Assembly (NCBI GenBank): GCA_003864495.1 | Contig: ML133460.1 | Location: 1-64,000 of the forward strand | Origin: Nemopilema nomurai | Taxonomy: Eukaryota > Cnidaria > Scyphozoa > Rhizostomeae > Rhizostomatidae | Reading direction: 5' to 3' | Length of the DNA stretch: 64,000 nt | Shown: in pieces, positions 23,708-36,204 of the stretch | How positions within the stretch are numbered: the stretch's first letter is position 1 | Layout: each line of letters opens with the position of its first letter | Program-made: the position numbers and the translations under genes | Notes under the pieces: model-generated | Told to the model about the DNA's origin: nothing | The model's input: only the letters and a program-made list of their open reading frames with translations | Databases searched by the model: none

Positions 23708-24652
23708 CCCTTACAGCTCGAGATAATCCAAACTTGAGATGGCTTCATTTCTATTGACGTACATAGCTCTTCCTAGAAGCTGTTCAGAGTTGTTTTCGGC
23801 CAACCCTTTTGACGATCCTTCCCGATTCATTAAACTTTCATGGACTAGGGCTAAAGAAGAAAACCATCGAAGTGAAATGTGACAATGAATTACAAGAATA
23901 CCTTGTCAGCATCTCTTAGTAACTCATTAATGGGAACAGTTATTGAGAAAGGAGACAAAAGTAAGAATAGACAAAGCAAAGAATAATTAGTGTCAAAATG
24001 AATAGGCTTCAAATTGTGTTTCTACTCTTTTGGTCGCATTGTCACTTTCTGCTTCCGCATTTCTTAGAACTTCTTAGAATTTCTTAGAACCTATCAACAT
24101 TGTCATCTTTAAAACATACACATTAACATAAATGTAACATAAACAGAATACAATCCGGAGTGCCTTTCAGCATCTGAAATACGTCATATAAGCATCCTAC
24201 TAGTGCTTGCACTACACAAACCACGATGAACACGACTGAGGCTGGTCAGGTGACTTCATGTCCAGTTCCCTACGCAGCATCTGGGTGCCCAATCGCTAAT
24301 CAGTAATGCAGGTACATTGTCACTGAAGGGCGTATGTTTGCATAGCAGATTCAGTGATTTGTGCAGAAAGACACCAATGCAATTTAATACAGTGCAAAAT
24401 GTTGGTAAAATTTCTTCGCGTTACTTAATATTATGCACTAAGAATTAATTTAACTGCTGGCACAAACCGGAACGCGGATGCAACAGAAACGTTTGAAATT
24501 TCGTGGACACTCGTTAGTGATAATCATCCGTGAAAGAGAGGACAACAACTTCGAGTGAATATTCGCCAAAGGCAACATAATGCATCATAGATGCACTCAC
24601 AAACCAAACCTTCTTTAACTTCATTTTCAGCAGCAGCAACAACATAGTATGC
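23708..24652. other. Intergenic and rad9 3' flank
   Basis: AT-rich sequence without recognised exons. The part next to 24652 should contain the rad9 3' untranslated region. Confidence 0.4.
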
Positions 24653-27600
24653 TCAGGTCTCATCATCGGTGTCTTCTGCAAGAACCGTCTCGTGCAGTTT
24701 TCGCTGCAAAGAGAAAAGAAAAAGATGTGGAATAAACATCATGCTTTAATTGTGCCACACGGACACACGTGCAAATTTGTAGCTGTTTCAATGGGTACAA
24801 GGCCTTTCAATGTTTCAATGCAAAAACCCCATACCTATCGACTGTCTATCAATGACACTATCAAGAGTTAGGCAGCTACAATGCCCGCCAAATGTGTTGG
24901 AACAGTCCAATCATCTTTCCTACTAAACGTCTCCCCTCCCCCACATACAATGTTGGTTTCCGACTGGAAAATGACAACAAATGTTCACCTACCTTCACAA
25001 CATTGTTTAAGAGGGGAGGGGGTTCTGTCTGCTTGAAATAGGTAATTGAAGTGAAAATATGCATTTATTACGAGTAGAATCTCGGTGTTCCAACTACTTT
25101 TGGCGGGCATTGTAGATGCAAGACAAGTCAAGAGATTCGTTTGAGTCGAATGTTGTACGACATGAGGTTATGCTGTATGAAGAACTGGAAAAGTTACCCT
25201 TTTTCGTATTTCCTCTGGAGCAGTAACAGTACCAAAGAAAATCGACTTGAACTGAAACAGAAAATAAGATGTTTTCAATAACACACCCAGGCCTAAACTT
25301 CAATAGGCTCAAAGGCTTTAGACCTGAATTCTTACTGGCCCTGAAAAGTTGGTACACTCACTTTGTAACAATGCGGCAAACAGTTAATCAATTAAGTGGC
25401 AGGTATCCATTTTTGACACATTACGCAGGCAAACAAACTGAAACAAAAATGAATACAGAAAATGGCCATTAGAAACTAGAGACCAGAGCTATCCTCTTTA
25501 GAATTTCGTTATTTTGGGCATGAAGAAATATTTATCCCGTTGAACCCTTCCACAAGCTGGTTACGTATGCCCTGCCAAAAAATAATTTCAAACAATACGC
25601 AATGAAAAAGAATACACAAGAAACCTTCTTGTTAGGAGGTGTAGATGGCAAAACGTCATCGTAAACATCAGAATAAGTCTTAGGCACTTCTTCCTGATGT
25701 GTTGCACTATTACCAACGAAGGGCTGGAACAGAATTATAAAGGAGTAAGAAAAGTTGAATTTAGCAGACATCTGTGATGTAGATTCGCAAAGCAAAGCTT
25801 CTACAGGAAGAAAAGGATGTTTTTAAAGACATGAAGTGCAAGTGCAATTTTGAAATGAAATTCATTGGATATAAACTCATTTCATTGCTTGCTTGATTAT
25901 GCATTGCTTGAAATACCTTTGCTAAAGATACAAGCTAGCAGTGCACTTAACACAGAGCAATGATGGTGCAACACGTGGGACATCTTTTATAAAAATTTTA
26001 TCTCATTGAAAGAAAATTCGCCTGCCAATTCTACAGTACTCTATATTTTCATGCTTTCTCTGTATTAGCCTATATTCATGAAATCGTAAAAATAAGTATG
26101 AAACGTGGATTCTAAACATATCATCAATTATACATTTTTAGTTATGTTAAATATCAATTAAAAAGGGAAGTGCTGCGCAAATGTGTTGTCAAGAAATGTA
26201 ACTTGTGTAACCTCGAAAGGGATTTTCGTTTTCATACAGGAAGCAAAGGAAAGACTCAAATAATAGTCCAGAACGCATTGCATGGTACTGCATCGCAACT
26301 TACCAAAGAAACGTCCCCTGAGACCATCGACGTGTTAGTTGAGACCCCGCAGAGGCCTGCGTGCACATGATGATCATCTCCATAACTTGAATGGCTGGTT
26401 GGTAGGTTAAGACTTTTGTAGAAAAACATTGAAATAGTTTATGCTGGATTTAATCAGTACAAAATACTGCTTTTCTGAAAAAACTGCATGTGTTGAGATG
26501 GTCTTCACCTCAGTTAAAAAATAGTCTTGACCAAATGTTGACGACTCTATCAATAGATTGGGTTGGATTGCAAATTAAGTAAAATTGTAGACTTATACTT
26601 TGAATGGCTATTGAGATTAAGAATGACAACTTCGACAACTTAACTTAACTTAACAGGAATACAACTTAACTAAATAAATCATTCCTTTTTCAAGCTACAA
26701 TAGAAAGTGAAAATTCGAGTCATTAACATTTTTGTCAGACTTTTCAATGAAATGCATAAAAAGCAAGACAACTGCCTTGCAAAAAAGCCCCCAAGAACCA
26801 GGTAGGGAGAAGGCAATTAATTATTCTAGAACTGATTCTACATTATAATGAATAGGGCTTGTGAAAACAAAGGATACGCCTGCAAGTTTTTCCGCTGTTG
26901 TTTTTTCTTCTCTTGTAGCATATCTAGAAGGATAAGCCTCTCTTCAGTGCGACTAGGAAAGTCAAGGTGAAGATAAATTGAGCAGTAAGCGCTGTTCTCT
27001 TTGTTGTCATATCCCTCATGTGAAAGCCACGCTTTGTGGACGTAGGTCCAGCAGCTGCCGGAAGAGCGGTTGATGTCACACTTTCGAGGGACTGCCAAGT
27101 GCAATGAGAGTTGGACAGGAAAAATAAATTTGATCTAAGTTGAACCGCTCATCCTTAACGTGACCGAAGGGTTTTCGCTTTGAAATAATTTGATAAAAGA
27201 AGCAGTCCATGTGAACTGGTGGGCTAATAAGCTTGTAGAACTTCCTCCTGCGCAGAAAATTTCTTTCCTATCGCAATCAAAGCTGCCATTCAAAAATTTT
27301 CTCTACTTTACTAGAATTTATTTGCTCAATCTGTTATAAATGCTAATATTAATTACGTAAATATTTTGTTTGGTACCAAGGGTGTATTGAAATCACAATG
27401 TTTAAAACCGGCCTCCTCTTTAATGACAGAAATCTTAGAAAGTTAATGTACATATCAACGTCGTTGAATCTACGTAAAATCACTGCGACCTGATTTGGTC
27501 AATGCAAAATATTTTCCTGGGTTTAGATAGATGTGAACAAATAACACCAGCAAACTGACTCGTGCATTATCCTTATTAAGCATCCTGTACCATATTTTAA

Positions 27601-30600
27601 AATGATATATGCTTCAGAAAGACATGCTGGGTAATAGATTGACTTTCAACAATGTATAAGTGCTTGTACCTTTATAGGGAAAAGATTCGCTGAAGAAGTC
27701 ATCGTCATCATTGGCATGCAGCCTGTAGAAAATTAAATCGTTGAATAAGCCTCACAGGAAGTAACTAGTATCAAAAGAATCAATGAATCAAAAAATAGAT
27801 GAATAAAGGGAACCAATACATCAAGAAATCAATGAATAACAAAAGAATCAATGAATCAATGGATCAAAACACTCAATGAATCCAATGAATCAATGAATCA
27901 AAAGAATCAATGAATCAATGGATCAAAACACTCAATGAATCCAATGAATCAAAAGAATCAATGAATCAAAAGAATAAACGAAGTAAACGGATTGTTCGAA
28001 ATAATGCAAGTCTAAGCATGGTTATATTTAGCAATTACGATTTACTTTCCAGGTATACGTAGCTATTCTGTTTGTTGCATAGTGTCTCGAATGTTCTGTG
28101 TTCTGTTGACAGCGAGCATCAGAAAGGCTACATTGGCAGACGTCGAACAACAACAACAATAACAACAACAACAACAACAACAACAACAACGACAATAAAA
28201 ACATGAGTTGTAAATTGCTCACTCTGTGCTGCGTGAGAGCGCCTTCTTGGTGTTATTGTGCGCGTGATATGGAGGTGTTGATAAAGATCGTAGGTCGACA
28301 TCGTTAAGATCGTCACCAGCACAGGAAACTTCCACCTGAATCTCGCTTTCTTCGTAAGCCTAAGTATAATATGAAAGTAAAAAACAATTCATACTGAAAG
28401 CCTAGAAGAATTTAGCTTTAACGGAATTAGCTTAACAAAGTTCCGTAGAGTTGATAGTAAACTTAAAACAGGCGAGCTTTCAGAAGTGCCGAATACAATC
28501 CTAACACCATATAGAGAATAGGTAGAAACTGCAACATTGCTCAAATGAGAAAAGACAGCGAGACATCCAAGAAGGCATTCGAGGTGAGTTGCGGCAAGTG
28601 CCATGGCTTACTATTAGAGGTTTTTCTTGCAGAAGGCAGTGTCTACAGACGAAAACATTTCTGGGCGAGGATAAGGCTGCATAAATTCAAATTGGCCCAA
28701 AAATACCTTCATAAAACTAGAAAAAGCCAAACATTTGGAGCGTAGGCAATGGAATGTAATTTTACTTTAACCTCGAGGTTGCTATACTCAGCAACATAAC
28801 TCTAGACTCAATTTTCCAACACACATGCCTGGTACATTTCTACAATCGATAATAACTGGACAGAACTGTCACCTAGCTCTAAATATGCGAGCTATGATAG
28901 ACTGCTTCTGCATTCTTGATCTAGGGATCTGCTTGACGCCAATCTAAGCTGTAAGCAGCAAGAAATCGGTATTTATAGTCTCAGGTAACAAAAGCAGTAA
29001 AAAGCCGGTCATCTTTACTAATCTCTTCATATTTTCGCTATGAATGATCATTGAGACACGTGTCTCTCTCCTAAAAATGAGTGACCTTCTTGTTATTAAT
29101 AAATAGCACCAACGATATCTTGCCTCTAGAGTTTCCACCTACTTGAACCATCTATCTCGCCTTCTGGCGGATGAACAAAACCTGACTTAATTCGCTGCTG
29201 ACAATAGACGTTCCAATTTGGTACTTACTTGTATTGAATAATTTGTTCGTACTACACTCGCAGGCCAATTTTGAAAATATTTTCTAAAACAGAGTCAGCA
29301 TATTCCATACCATAGCATCTCATATTTGAAATATTACACGCTTTATTGTCACACACAATTCATCGATTTGACTGCTGACTCTATTTTAAAATATATCCAA
29401 CAGGCTATGTTGTTTATGGTTCTGGAATTCAGTTTTAGGTACCAAATGCTATTACAAGCACTTGCTGAAATCATTGTTCGACGAGTTTTTGCTTTCCTCG
29501 AGACTCAGCTTCCTGTAGAATCTAAGTACAAATCTCTTTACGTGACAAATTAGTACAGGGTTAAATGATAAGAGCGACGACGTAGTCTGGGTCAAGAATA
29601 ACCAGTAGATCTGTCAGCAAAATGCTTACCATCTTGGTACTTTTGCTGGTCTTTAGTGAATTGGTGCCTTTCTTGCTTTTCGTTGGTCTGGAGGGACAAA
29701 AATGTTCATTGAAATGTTTGTTGCAAAATCGAGAAATCATCACGTGGCTTGGAAGTAGTATGTCATTCGGCCATTTTTATCTGTTTGGTCAACGGTCTAC
29801 TCAGCCTTCAGTGAATTTTCGCTTCAATCCATATTGGAAGAGAGCTGAAAATTAATCTGTGTTGTAGTAAAGAAACTCCCCAGGAGAATATAAATAGCGG
29901 TGATTACCGTTGCTTTGGCATGTTCGATGCACGTTCCACGGCACCTTCGATAGCCTGACTTTCTTGCGAGGCGTTCGAATGCTCCATTAGTGTTGCCAGC
30001 ACAAAGTCGGCTGTATACAAGCTGTCCCCATCCAATGAAAACACTATTGGTCTGCAATGAAGCGCATTTTTTGTAGATGATGGCAAAGCTAAGGGAAATT
30101 TCCACTGCAAAATATTACACGAGAAAGCAGAATTATAATATATCGCATACTTGAAGAATTTCTCAGTCTAACACCTTATTGCATACTATAAAGATTATCA
30201 AGCGCAAATTTGAGTGTGTGAAATTTCAAAGATCGCTTTGAAAAGATATTTCAAAGTACGTTTCAAGAAAGAATCTTCAAAAGACAATTCAGGTTATACT
30301 AGTCAAAAACTCAGTTACAGGATGCGCTACACAACATTAGCCGAGACAAAAACGAAACAAAAAGGGTGTGCTCTGGGATCGTCAGATTGTAGGATGGTTC
30401 TCTCTCATATCGGCATCAGTCACGTTCAAAATGTTCAAGAAATGGATACCGAAAAGCAGAATGGGCCTTAGGTGCAGTTTCGTCAAGGCCCAAAACCACG
30501 TGACAACACGCTGGCCAAACTGTGGACTTACTTGCCCGGTGCTGCAAAATGAATGTTGACAGGCTGTGCAGCGAAATCTGAGAACGCGAGTATGGCCTGG

Positions 30601-33600
30601 AATAAAATGGCAGGATCATGTCAGCATTGAATACGAGTTGAGTTGATAAAGATTCTTTTAGTGACACTGTACAATTGAAATAAAAAATTGTCATTTTTGA
30701 CAAAATTAGGAGTTAAGCTTCCTTTTACCACAATCAAATATTTCATTTAATTGCTTTTACACTTTTGGTAGACGTTATGCTTTTCCTGTCTTTTGACTAA
30801 CGTCTTATAGTCACAGCAAACTTTAATCAAGTAAATAGTAAATAATTTGAAAATTTCGGGGCAACCCGATAAACTGCCTAATCAATTTCGATACCTTACT
30901 AAGACAACAGGCTAGATAAAGAAAAAAATAAAAAGAAAATATAAAGAAAGGGGTGTGATTCCCACTTTGAATATGATGCCTTGAGAAATGGGTTAGAAGT
31001 TTAGAAATTTCCACCAAGAAAGTGAGTGAAATACTGACCCTAGCTTCTTTCAGACAAAAAGTGACATCAGCATCCACACCAATTCGATAATTATCAAACT
31101 CTCCAGGATGAAGTCTCATTTCCGTATGAACAATTTTACTGGGATCTAGAATTCAAATCGCTATAGAGATTTATTGGGCATATTTCCGTGCAATCAAAAC
31201 TAGACGATTTGAAAAATACAACAAAAAGATTTGCAAATATAAACTTGACACCAAACAAGCAAAGATACTCATGGGAAATCAACATCAAACTAGATATGAG
31301 GAATGACTATTCTTGGACTGATATGTCAGCATATAACATAAAGAACGTTAGCACTGAATGCCATATTACTCGGAGTGATAACCAAAAGGAGGCAAGCTCA
31401 AGCAATGTGTTGCCTTCAGACGGAGGCAAGGTCAGTAGCAGCGACCAACAACAAGTCTTCACGTCATAGTTCAAGAGATCACCTTGCGGTTGGTCAAAGA
31501 CAGTTTATTCTGCCGATGCTTGGTGCAAAGGATGCAAAAACTGCAGCTTCTTGTAATTCTTCGCGATTATATTGAAGCCGGTCTTTGGAGTCGAGAAAAA
31601 TTGCAAACACCTTGCAACTTCTTGTGACGCATTGCGAATTCTTACGACCCATTGCAACTTCTTGCCAGTTCTTATGATTTCTTGCGACTCATTGCAACGC
31701 CTTGCGATTTTACAGAAAAATGCTTATATTCCAGCTAATTTACTATATGGGTTTCCTAAAGGATAAGCTACCTGGCTCATCTTCGATGTAATTCTTGATG
31801 GTCAGTGACTCTGGGGTGCAACAAAATGTAACCTCGTCGCAGCTATTGGGAAAATTGGCTGCAGTGTCAATAAGAACCCTGCACAACAGGAACGAGAGAT
31901 AACTTACAGAACGATGCATTATAGTAGATGTACGAATAGGCGTGCATTTTAAAGTAGACAATTAGCTCAAGAAGAAATGGTGATCATTTTAAATTCAAAT
32001 TTCTTAAATCAACCAAATGTACTTAGAAGTACTGTAACATTTACCAAGCATAAAAACTTGAAAAGCCAACCAAAAGAAAAATGATGCATCTGTTTTCAAA
32101 TTGACTTTGCTACATAACTACGTGGCAGAAATTGTTAATCATGCAGTCTTTGTAATATGAGGCGTGCGATCGCCTCCAAACACGCGCCAATTGCCCAAAG
32201 CGTGCTAATCATCGCACGGGCAAAACAATGCTATATTTTCTAAAATTGCTTATGTTTCGAAGATTTATAAGTTTCCGTTCAGTTTATAACACAAAAGGTC
32301 TCCTTAAAAACAGCACCCAGTTCTTGACAACAGGTATGAGAAACAACCGATAAAACGCGGTTCGCATCGCACGCCATAGCACGCGCAAAGTAATCAAGGC
32401 GTGTGTATTGCCGCACGCGGCCTATTTTCCTATTACAAAGACTGATCATGCAGTACAAGTCTCTTGAGCCTAAACCTTTCAGGGTCCTCTTTGATTCAAG
32501 CGCAAGCATACTAGATTAAAGTACCTACCTTGCTGAAGCTATAATAAGATTTGGACAAAGATCTTTAGAGAAGACTGCCTGAAGACTTTCACTCTCTTGG
32601 AAAGTGAGATTATGAGTCTTCACAATTCCTACAATGAAATGCAAACAAAATAAAAAATTTTGGCATTGCAAAATAATGGATTGAACAACTTCCATTAACC
32701 AACAACTTATCATTGGAGCTTGGAGCATTTTTGTCAATATACATATACAACAAGCCTTGGAAATTTGTATGTTTAATTAATGATTCAATTATGCCTAGGG
32801 CAATCTAAAGCTAGAAATGAAAACAGTATGATGGTTTATGTTGCAATGTTATATGACTATTTGGTTCTTAAGTGACTTAATAAGCAGCGCTGATAATACT
32901 GACTCCTAGGTCTTAACCTTGATTTTCAACCCAAAACTTTCATGGCAGCTAAAAAGTGCAAACGAAGGTGAACAAGACTTCATTGACTATGCTTTCTTCC
33001 TACAACTAAGTAACTAACCAAGCAACTAACCAACTAACTAACTAACTAACTAACTAACCAACAGAGAACCAGAATCAAAGGAAGATGCTGTTCCATACCA
33101 TGCTTGCAGAATAACTTAAAGACAATTATACAGTGTTCAGCATCATATTCTAGCTTGCAAGTGTCCACACTTTTTTCAATTGTATGCAGTGATTTGAAGA
33201 CTCCAAGGCAGGACTGGAAAAGCAAATTTCAGATTTAATCATTGTTTCCATTGAACTTATTTTGCAAATCAATTTTATCTTTTGCTAGCCTTCTGGTAAT
33301 GTCCTTTCTAACTTTTGTAAGTAATCATGTATGAGAAAATGATGAACAACTCCACCAAAGCTTGATAGCCTACAAAGTCAAGCTGACAAGGGCTTTTTCT
33401 AGCTCATATTGGTTATTTTCCTGGAGACGCCTGATTACAAAGAAACATTTCAGTGCTAAAAATAGACCTTTAGACTCTATATTCCAAACAAATTGAGGCC
33501 ATTACAAAATAGACTGTGATGTATTCTATTAGTGGACTGGAAGAAGATCAAAATCCCATGAAAAAATGTGTCATAATTTATTCATCAAAACAAACCTTCA

Positions 33601-35249
33601 TAGAAACTTTGAATCTTTCAATTTCATCATCTTCGTTTGGTTTGCCACCATTGTCTACATTGAATTCATGGAAGAAGCTTTCATTGAAAAGAAAGCAACC
33701 AAAAGCAGACCTTGATGAGTTGACAGTTCGCAGTGCAAGCTGGAGAGAAACAAAAGATTTCTGTCATTAAAAGGTGACTGTTCTTAAATTGTTATGAACT
33801 GGAGCTTCAAAGTGTCTTATGCATGGAAGTTTAGATACCACCAAAACTATTGCTGAGCAAAACCATTTGTTTACCAAAGTGAAAAACTAAAATTAATTCA
33901 TTTTCAATTTTATCTTTTGTAATTCATTCAGATGGATGCACCAATCTTTTGCAGAAGAAAGTAGAAAAGGAAGTATCAATGCTAAAAAATAATGTTATGA
34001 ATGATAAAAATCAAAGGCAAGAAGAACAAGAGTAGGAACAAAGGGCAAACTTCATTCAAGAAAATCAAGCCCAGATATTTAAAATGACACAAACCTACCC
34101 AAGCCACTTTTGCAAAGTTTGCTCTGAATCAACCAATCAAAAACAATAACATCAAAACTTTTAAATTGGGAATCAAGCCAGTCCTTTAAAATTTCACAAA
34201 AGTATTTCAAAGATAAAATTTTTTAGAGAAGCAAATATTTCAGCATTGGCAGTATGGTGGTTAGGTGTACCAACTTCAGGCCAAAGAAAGCACCAACAAA
34301 TAGTAGATCTTTCAAATACCTATATCTCAAATATAACTGTTATTAGATCAGGATGAAACTAGCTTATGTTAATCCCTTTAATTGCATAAAGTGTGTATGG
34401 AAACCAGACATGAAATTGTCGAGTTACTCACCCCATCTTCAGAGGCCTCAAGGTATAATTCATCTCCAATTTTTGACAGACAATGAATTGCTCTTCCAAA
34501 TACTACAATATCAATTATTCAAATAGAAATTATTCAAAAGATTTATTCTACTCAATTCTCATCATTTTATGTGTAGCCACAGTGGGGGATGATATGGGTG
34601 TCTTGGACTGAGCCCCAAACATTTTTAAGGACCACGCCTACATTTTTTACATTAAGGAACACCCTTTTGGATGATTCCAAACAATCTTTTACCTATAAGA
34701 AATGTCTATTTTTGCAGCAATTGAGGCTTTTGCATTCCTTATGGAAGTTCCAGACTATAAAGTTGCGGGGAAAATGAAAGTGACACACAACATTCCCCCA
34801 TCATTTTCTCCTTGAATTCATACAATTAGTAATTTGGTCCTCGCAAAAACAATTTGTCTCCCCAGGCCCCCCTGTGCCCCCCTACTGTATAGCCATGCTG
34901 ACCTATGTATAGCAAAAGGTTAAAAAAAATTCATAACAATTGCAATTATTTACACCAACAATAATTTTCTTGGCTACATAAAGTAATATAGATTTTAAAA
35001 GAGCTATCAGTGGGTAGGAGGATTGGCGACTCCAAAAGAATTGATTCACCTACAATTTCCTAAATTTATCCACATTTTTAGCTACAGTATGACACAGTTC
35101 TCTTGACTCAACAAGCAGAAAACGCAAAAATATATACCACTGGCTAACAATCTTGCTTTTAAAAATACAATTATAATAATGATTATACTTTTATGATATT
35201 TTCCTTTCAACTTACATTTCACAAACCTTCCTGGAATCAAACACTTCAT
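24653..35249 (-). CDS. rad9: Cell-cycle checkpoint protein RAD9
   Basis: RAD9 is the subunit of the nuclear 9-1-1 (RAD9-HUS1-RAD1) clamp that recruits TopBP1 and activates ATR after DNA damage. I rebuilt 16 exons with consistent phases: 35249-35216, 34502-34432, 33739-33596, 33213-33099, 32628-32529, 31878-31772, 31145-31039, 30596-30532, 30051-29908, 29687-29630, 28359-28223, 27722-27670, 26356-26304, 25723-25625, 25251-25198 and 24703-24653. They give 463 residues. The PCNA-like half (about 1-270) shows MKCLIPGRFVK, LALRTVNSSRSAF, KTHNLTFQESESLQAVF, VTFCLKEAR and FVLATL, each close to the human segment. The long tail has NDDDDF, the conserved FKSIFFGT block (430-437) and ends VLAEDTDDET. 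There, Thr459 takes the place of the human CK2-phosphorylated Ser that binds TopBP1. Length is somewhat above human RAD9A, mostly in the tail. The frame is intact. Confidence 0.96.
24879..25112. mobile_element. Mariner-type MITE in the last rad9 intron
   Basis: Inverted termini CAATGCCCGCCAAA match perfectly for 14 bases and then approximately to about 29 bases (both continue with a GTTGGAACA-like stretch). TA dinucleotides flank both ends (24877-24878, 25113-25114), as expected of Tc1/mariner insertion. Inner CCCCTCCCCC-like inverted tracts extend the foldback. It is 234 bases with no coding capacity and lies between rad9 exons 16 and 15. Confidence 0.88.
26838..27104 (-). other. Unassigned open frame inside a rad9 intron
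   Basis: A minus-strand frame follows a good acceptor (CTTGGCAG near 27090). It encodes VPRKCDINRSSGSCWTYVHK and later a charged helix-like LILLDMLQEKKKQQRKNLQ. It sits between rad9 exons 12 and 13 and could accept the exon 12 phase, but it lacks a good donor and the 26356-26304 exon already bridges the phases correctly. It may be an alternative terminal exon or unrelated. Confidence 0.25.
27776..27983. repeat. AATCAATG tandem and 59-bp duplication in a rad9 intron
   Basis: Short AATCAATGAATCAAAAG-type units form a low-complexity array. Within it a block of about 59 bases containing GGATCAAAACACTCAATG is present twice in tandem (from about 27841 and 27900). Confidence 0.85.
28146..28197. repeat. 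(CAA)n microsatellite
   Basis: About 16 CAA trinucleotides with interruptions (CAATAA, CAACGA). It lies in the rad9 intron just past exon 11. Confidence 0.95.
31600..31715. repeat. Degenerate CTTGCGACTCATTGCAA-like repeat
   Basis: Variants of the phrase CTTGYRA followed by CTYATTGCAACTT recur about five times, with a period of roughly 20-25 bases. It lies between rad9 exons 7 and 6 and reads as a decayed minisatellite. Confidence 0.55.
33002..33062. repeat. (CTAA)n microsatellite
   Basis: Tandem CTAA/CCAA tetranucleotides in the intron just past rad9 exon 4. Confidence 0.9.
34580..34887. mobile_element. Short hAT-type MITE in a rad9 intron
   Basis: The left end CAGTGGGGG and the reverse complement of the right end, CAGTAGGGGG, form short G-rich inverted termini. 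The 8-bp flanks TGTAGCCA (34572-34579) and TATAGCCA (34888-34895) match at 7 of 8 positions, as a hAT target duplication would. It is 308 bases, non-coding, and sits upstream of rad9 exon 2. Confidence 0.75.
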
Positions 35250-35974
35250 ACTCTGTGTGATAGAGCTGTAAATAGAAATTGATGAGGGCAAATACTGTAT
35301 GAATCAATATAATACTATTTTACCTCTTTGATCCTGTACTAGAGCTCCAAACTCTTTTCAAACATGTTTGAATATGATTATATTGATGCATTCAATCTTC
35401 CATCAAATACTGCTGGCTAATTACGCAACATGATTGCTGAGTTTAGCACATTTTGCATTGGGATCAAATGTAGTTTACAAAACTGTAACATTGACTTCAA
35501 TTTGACATCATAAGAAAAGAAAGCGTATGATCAATAGAAAGGTCGTTGTTTATAAGTGCATGTGCAGAACAGAATACTATAACATTATTTTAATCATTTG
35601 AAATTTTGACACAACCTAGGAAAACAGTAAGTTTAATTCATAACACCTTATCAAAAATCGTTACTACATTTCGTTTCTTACAATCAGATTCTACTACGTA
35701 AGCTAAAAAGCAGATTCCTGCAAGGCAAACCAAGAAAGCACTTAATTTCAAGCAAATAATTGCATATTTTTAGTGCAAATTGGCATGAATTGGGAAGAAA
35801 CAGCCATACAAGAAATAGTCGACTAGAGACAACCAACAACTGCACAAGAGGAGTACTAAAAAGAACAGGTGAGGTGAATGGACTCCCAAAAAGAGCTTAA
35901 TTTTGTCTATCAAAACTAGCTAACTCTTTACTAAATTATACGATAGTATGCAATTTATTTCGTGGCGCACCATG

Positions 35975-36204
35975 CCTTACCTTAGTCGATATCATTCTAA
36001 GCGCCTTTGAAATAAAATTGCTGTGACGATATGTCAGGTTCCGTCTTTGGTCCCGCCACTTTCTGTCCTCGTTTTAGTTCACGCAAAAGAGGCTACGTAG
36101 CCAGCGACCAAAAACAAGCACATGGCCTAAGAAAACAGTTTATCTTTCCCCGAGATTTGCAAGTCCGCTTTATTGAACTGATATTTATTGCAAGCCTGGA
36201 AATC
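35975..36204. promoter_or_regulatory. Probable divergent promoter of rad9 and ccdc86
   Basis: rad9 (minus) and ccdc86 (plus) point away from each other. On the minus strand a likely noncoding first exon of rad9 ends at ACTAAG|GTAAGG near 35973. The plus-strand ccdc86 start codon is at 36205. The region between is less AT-rich than the introns on either side. No TATA box is evident. Confidence 0.5.

Noticed and set aside
26838..27104. Inclusion of this frame as a standard rad9 exon
   Set aside because: The 53-base exon at 26356-26304 joins exon 12 to exon 14 in phase. This frame has no suitable donor.
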